Below, piece after piece: positions 59,559 through 64,000 of a stretch of 64,000 nt of DNA. The notes beneath the pieces are model-generated. The model was not told the origin of the DNA. It did no database searches and worked only from the letters and a program-made list of their open reading frames with translations. Position 1 is the first letter of the stretch; each line of letters begins with the position of its first letter. The DNA is taken from positions 9,241,515-9,305,514 of the forward strand of contig CM020508.1 of assembly GCA_009823395.1 (NCBI GenBank), read 5' to 3'. The position numbers were made by a program, and so were the translations under genes. Origin of the DNA: Thamnaconus septentrionalis (Eukaryota > Chordata > Actinopteri > Tetraodontiformes > Monacanthidae).

Positions 59559-61069
59559 GAGAGAGAGAATTTCAACTTGTATAAATTGTCAGCAGAGTGT
59601 TGACGTGTTATCGTTTGGGGTTTTCCACCTTTCCGGTCTCTTTCTTTGGTATCAGACTGGAAAGCCAGTGATGGAAATCTCAAGAATTATGAGGAAAGAA
59701 GGAAAATCTACTTCACCACAAGTTTTGACACTTGCTCAGATGTGGTTTCTAACTTTTTTTTTTTAAACAAAAGAGGAAATACAGAGGCCAAAAATAAATT
59801 CCTCGGAATATGTTGAACCTTCATTCCGTACATTTTTAACGTAGTTTGCTGCAAAAACTCACTTTTTTTCCCTGCCAATACCAATTTGCCTTATCGACGT
59901 TTCCATGGTGACGGACAGTGTTTTGTTTGGTTTTTTTGCTTGTTTGAAGCGTCTTTGTTACAACGGCGTTATGGCGCGTTGCCTTCTTCTTGTCTTCCCT
60001 GCGACAAACTTTGAAAAGATTGGCTCCTGCGCCGTGACTGCAGCCGGGCCCAGGAGCCGAGGAGGAGGAGGAGGAGGAGGAGGAGGAGGTGCGTGTTTGT
60101 TTTCAGGCACGTCCTTGGAAACGCAAGGATACACGTTCAGGAACTCTATTCTGGGTTTCGCCGAGACTGTCGGCGCGTCCTTGGCGGTGGGTGGAAGCAA
60201 GAGTGGGGGAGGGGGGGGGCTCCGTGTTTGTGTGTTTACCCTGATGATCGACTCTGCGGTTAAGCAGTGTAATTAGCGGGCTGATGAATGGGCCTGGTTA
60301 TGTGATGGGAGGCAGCGGTGCAACATCTTCCCAGCTAAAGGAGACAGACGAGGGCCCGAGCGCCAATCAATTAAAAAAAAACAACTCTAATCTTAACATC
60401 TGGTAACAGAATGTTTTTTTTGTTTGCAACATGGCTGCAGGGACGGGAGTGAGTCAGTCGTTCCGCCGCTTTGGTCCAGGTTGAAATATCTTTATCTCTT
60501 TATATCCAGGCTGGATTACAGTGGAATTTTAGACTAGAGTGACAATCATGATGCCCAGAGGATAAATCCCAACCGTCTTTGTAATCTTCTCAATTTTTTC
60601 TTGTGCCACCACGAGGAAGACGTTTGTGCGACTACCGGATGCTCGCAGCAAATTCCTGTCGAAATTAAATTTTCTCTGTGGATGAGTTCAAGTCATTTTC
60701 TCAACACGTGACGTCCCGAGTGAAGAGAGACAACGGAATGCAATTCTAGCCTGTTTTTTTGTCTTTTTAATATTAATATTGTATTTCATGTTACACCTAA
60801 CGTTGATTAGCCAAAGAAAGCAGAGGGCAGTTGTCCAAACGTGAAAAAACACAAATATTTGCAATGCTTGCAGCTTTGTGACACTTGAACTTTGAAAATG
60901 TATTTTTATTGTCATGCAAAAAAAAGAAAGAACGCTTTCTTTTTTTTCGCCAAAGGAGCGAAATGGCAGTTTTGCACAGATGTCTCTCGTCCTCCCCTGC
61001 AGCCGTACGCAGGCGATGACATGCTGCCTGTGCGCATTTCCACGAGCAAACCCAATATTCCTTTGTTCA

Positions 61070-61430
61070 CAGCGCCACATCATAACACTCGCGGCCCCAT
61101 TTCGGCTCCATTAGCAAATTACGTACCACTGTGGGTCACTGTGGCCGGGACACATCTTGTGGATTTGCCATTAGCGGCGAACGTCGGCGCTCCAGTCATG
61201 CGCCGCTGCGATGGAGCGCACGTGCGCCTGCAGATGCTTCGCAGAGAGCCGTGTTGTGTAGCGATTGTGTCAGGCACGTACGGGCTTGTTGTCCTCGTGT
61301 GTGTTTGTGTGCATTTCTTGTGCTTTTTGTGCGAGGATTTAGATCAAGGATGTGAGGTCATGGCGGTTTGCCGCTCGCGGCCTAATTAGGGCGAACTCTA
61401 ATGAAAACAGGACTGACTTCATTCAGGGAA
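61070..61430. promoter_or_regulatory. candidate conserved non-coding block
   Basis: Several TAAT/ATTA-type motifs sit in otherwise GC-balanced, non-repetitive sequence: 'ctccattagcaaattacg' near 61109, 'gccattagcggcg' near 61168, 'cctaattagggcg' near 61381. The pattern resembles developmental enhancers in corepressor gene introns. Conservation is unproven. Confidence 0.3.
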
Positions 61431-62159
61431 TTCCTCGCTGTTAATGGCTCCCTTCAAGCTTAAAGTGCGCTCACACGCCGTTTGTCTTTGCACCGCCCCC
61501 CCCCCCCCCACACACACACACACCTACCCCTCCAGCCCACCTCCAGCCCCCCTCCCAACCAGATGCACGCATTTGTTCACGCGCAGCCTTTCTGCGCTCA
61601 TCGCTTTTTGCCGGCAGTCACCTTGGCAGTCGTATAATCTTGACGTTCGCAGCCCCGCTAGCTCGGAGCCGCGGCTGGTGCTCAGCTGTTATTTTTTTTC
61701 TTTCTTTTCCCTACCTCCTCCTCCTCGTCCTCCTCCTCCTCCTCTTCCTCCTCCTCATCCTTCTCTCCGCCAGTTAGCGTGTTTCAGACCGCCTTATTGG
61801 ATTGTTTCCTGTCCTAACCCACTAAAGGGATGTGAGGTCTGATTTAAATCATTTCTATTCCCACAGACGACTCGCTCCGTCCTGCTCTCTCATCCCCTCA
61901 TCATCAGGTCCTCATTTAATCATTGCAATTGACTTAGGCCTTCCAAGGTTGAGAGAGATTAGTGCGAACGTGTTGCCGTGCGTGCGCGAGTGTGCGACAG
62001 CGTGTACCTGGTGTGAGGTGGGGCCGCCTCAGCTTCTATCTCCTCGGTGATCTTGTGCAATACGGCGCCCTTAAATCCCCTAAATTCAACTTTTCCAAAG
62101 CAGGTCATGGTGGCAGCAGCAGCGGCAGTATGTTGTAGTGGCAGCGGCGCTCCTGAGTG

Positions 62160-62250
62160 TGTAAACACCTCCTCGCTAATTCACCCAAACAGATCATTAA
62201 TCAGATCTTTAATCATATCAGGGAGGCGGCACATGCCGTCCGACCTTGTG
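62160..62250. promoter_or_regulatory. candidate homeodomain-site cluster
   Basis: CATTAATCAGATC followed by TTTAATCATATCAG at 62194-62220, with GCTAATTCACC just upstream, gives three to four closely spaced homeodomain/TALE-like sites inside a GC-rich region. Confidence 0.3.
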
Positions 62251-64000
62251 CGCGCTTTCGCCCCGGCGCCCGGGAATCTGGCGCTTTAATTGTGTAACCG
62301 TGATTCTCGGCTACACATAAGCCTCCTTCAAGGGCAGACGGCGCGTCTCCCCGTTTGCCTCGGAGACGGGACGCGGCCGCACGGGACGGAATAACAGAGC
62401 GCGGGATTATTAGGCGAAGCTCCCATCAGCCCAGATCTATTCCCACGGGTCGGGCGGGTCAACCCCGCGGTCTGACCTCTCGCGCTAACGCCTGCTCAGC
62501 TGTTTGTCGGACCAGAGGTCAGCGCAGGCGGGCGAGCAGCGAGCAAGCGGCGGCGTGCTTCCAAGAAAGACGCCTTATCAAACGCTGGAATCGCAGCGCC
62601 GAGCTTGCTAACGTGCGTCGGGTTTAGTCTGGCTATGTGAATCATTACGGGGAAGGAGAAGAAGAACGGGCCGGAGGTGTGAAGTAGCGAGCGTTTGCGT
62701 GTATATGGGAGAAAGAAAGAGAAATCAGAAAGCAGTCCAAGTCTTTCTCACCTCCTTCTTGGTTTTCATTTGTGAAAAACAACTGAAAAACACGCTGTGT
62801 GTCCTCTTAGAGGGAGAGAAGGACTGAAGCTGCGCTCCTCCTCCTCCTCCTCCCATCCTCCGATAAAATGGCCTTGGTGCCCCCCCGAAGAGTAATTGCT
62901 CTGTGTGTGTGTTTGTGTGTGTGCGTGTGTTATGGTGTTTTTTTGCGGCTGTGTGTTTGGTGGTGGGTCGACGGATTGAGAGCAGCTTGTTAGAAAGAGG
63001 AGAAACCGGGCCACAGTCCTTCGTCTTTTTTTTCACCTCGCGCTCCCGTCTTCCTCTCTCCCTCTCCCTCCCCGGCCTGTTTCATCCTTTCCTCCAAGAA
63101 TTCTGTTTTCAACCTGCCTCGCCCACTTCGCCTCGCTCTCCTTTCTCGCGCTATAACCGTACCCTTCACCCGCACAAAACGTCTCTGGCATTCTTTTTGA
63201 TTTTTCGACCTTCCATCGCTCTCCTGTCTCCCTCTTCTCACCTCATTAAATCCGCAGGCACGACGGCCGAAATCTTGCAGAGATCTTACCTGCCCAGAAG
63301 AGCTCTGCTCTATCGACTTGTGTTGCTTTAAATGCACTACAGTGAAGCCGCAACCAGTTGGAAGAAAGGCGAGAATAGCAGCTCGCTAAACTTTGTCGTC
63401 CTCGTGGGCAAAGTGGAAACCTGCACCGTGGTCTGCTTCTCCCTCTGTGCATTCGCTCCATCCTTTCAAAAAGTGCATCGGCACCAGAAACTCATTGATT
63501 CTGCAGCCGCGCTCATAAAGCTCCATATTCTGATGATGAAGAATGATGTTAAGCCCACTCTCAGATTTTTTCCTTTTGGTCCCAGTCTCAGGCGGCGCAG
63601 CCTTGTGCGATTGCTTCTGCTGAAGATCCTCCATAGATCTGCAGGAAACCCAATATTTTCTCTTTATGGCCTCCTGCCAAAAATGCTGAGTTACAGTTTC
63701 TCGCTTAAACTGAAAAGTTTGCTGCTGCCTTCACATGTTTGGGAGGAGAGGAAAAGCAAGGTGGCTCTAATGTGATTTCAGGGGTATCTGTGCCTTTTGT
63801 GACATCACAAAGGTGTATTTACCAAAACAATGTGTTTTAAGGGAAGAAAAGGATGGAATTTTCCAATTTTTTTTGGTCAAGTCAGTTCCATTGATTTCAG
63901 GTTTTACTCTCCTTCCTCAGTCTATCTAATTATGGAACATGCTTGGTTCACACACACATATCCAACTATGACCAACACCAGCGCCTCTGACTAATAACAA

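Larger units (their letters stand above)
54434..64000 (+). other. tle intron 1 (runs off the window)
   Basis: At least 9.5 kb. It contains TG microsatellites beside exon 1, a 'gcgtttccatta' repeat at 56310-56790, G-rich tracts near 59.05-59.3 kb, an exon-like block at 59437-59526, and TAAT-rich candidate conserved blocks at 61.07-62.25 kb. No second coding exon is supported. Confidence 0.6.

Overview
This is nuclear DNA from a ray-finned (teleost) fish. The exons translate into vertebrate proteins and are split by GT-AG introns. The spaces between them carry fish-type dispersed repeats, small hAT transposons with 8-bp target duplications, and many long CA/TG, TA, GA and TC microsatellites. 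There are no operons, phage genes or CRISPR arrays. The window shows three genes, all on the + strand: mier2 (11.48-20.13 kb), plpp2 (26.24-40.55 kb) and the first coding exon of a Groucho/TLE corepressor gene (54.41 kb), whose remainder lies beyond 64 kb.

Layout. 1-11.38 kb: no recognisable gene; several repeat copies and two small clusters of CRE-like sites. 11.38-20.13 kb: mier2, with a TATA-less promoter, a 9-nt first coding exon and eleven clearly read downstream coding exons; its 3' UTR probably runs to about 20.8 or 21.85 kb. 21.9-25.7 kb: intergenic, with a perfect 17-bp hairpin. 25.7-40.55 kb: plpp2, six coding exons, 290 codons, with a 10.4-kb first intron; 3' UTR to about 42.88 kb. 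42.9-52.9 kb: gene-free, repeat-rich, with a complete hAT MITE. 52.9-54.4 kb: promoter and GC-rich 5' UTR of the TLE gene, with paired CACGTG and CCAAT boxes. 54.43-64 kb: TLE intron 1, with candidate conserved non-coding blocks near 61-62.3 kb.

Function. MIER2 is a nuclear ELM2-SANT corepressor that recruits HDAC1/2. PLPP2 is a six-pass membrane lipid phosphate phosphatase acting on phosphatidate, lysophosphatidate and sphingosine-1-phosphate. TLE proteins are Groucho corepressors used by HES, RUNX, TCF and other factors. The three do not form one pathway. MIER2 and PLPP2 are neighbours in the same order and orientation on human 19p13.3, so the linkage is ancestral. I found no convincing new biological system. 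The most useful loose ends are two unresolved points in mier2 (N-terminal exon; tandem AG acceptor of exon 12), the TG tract abutting a plpp2 splice acceptor, the TLE promoter boxes, a perfect hairpin, and two hAT MITEs whose ends can be placed to the base.
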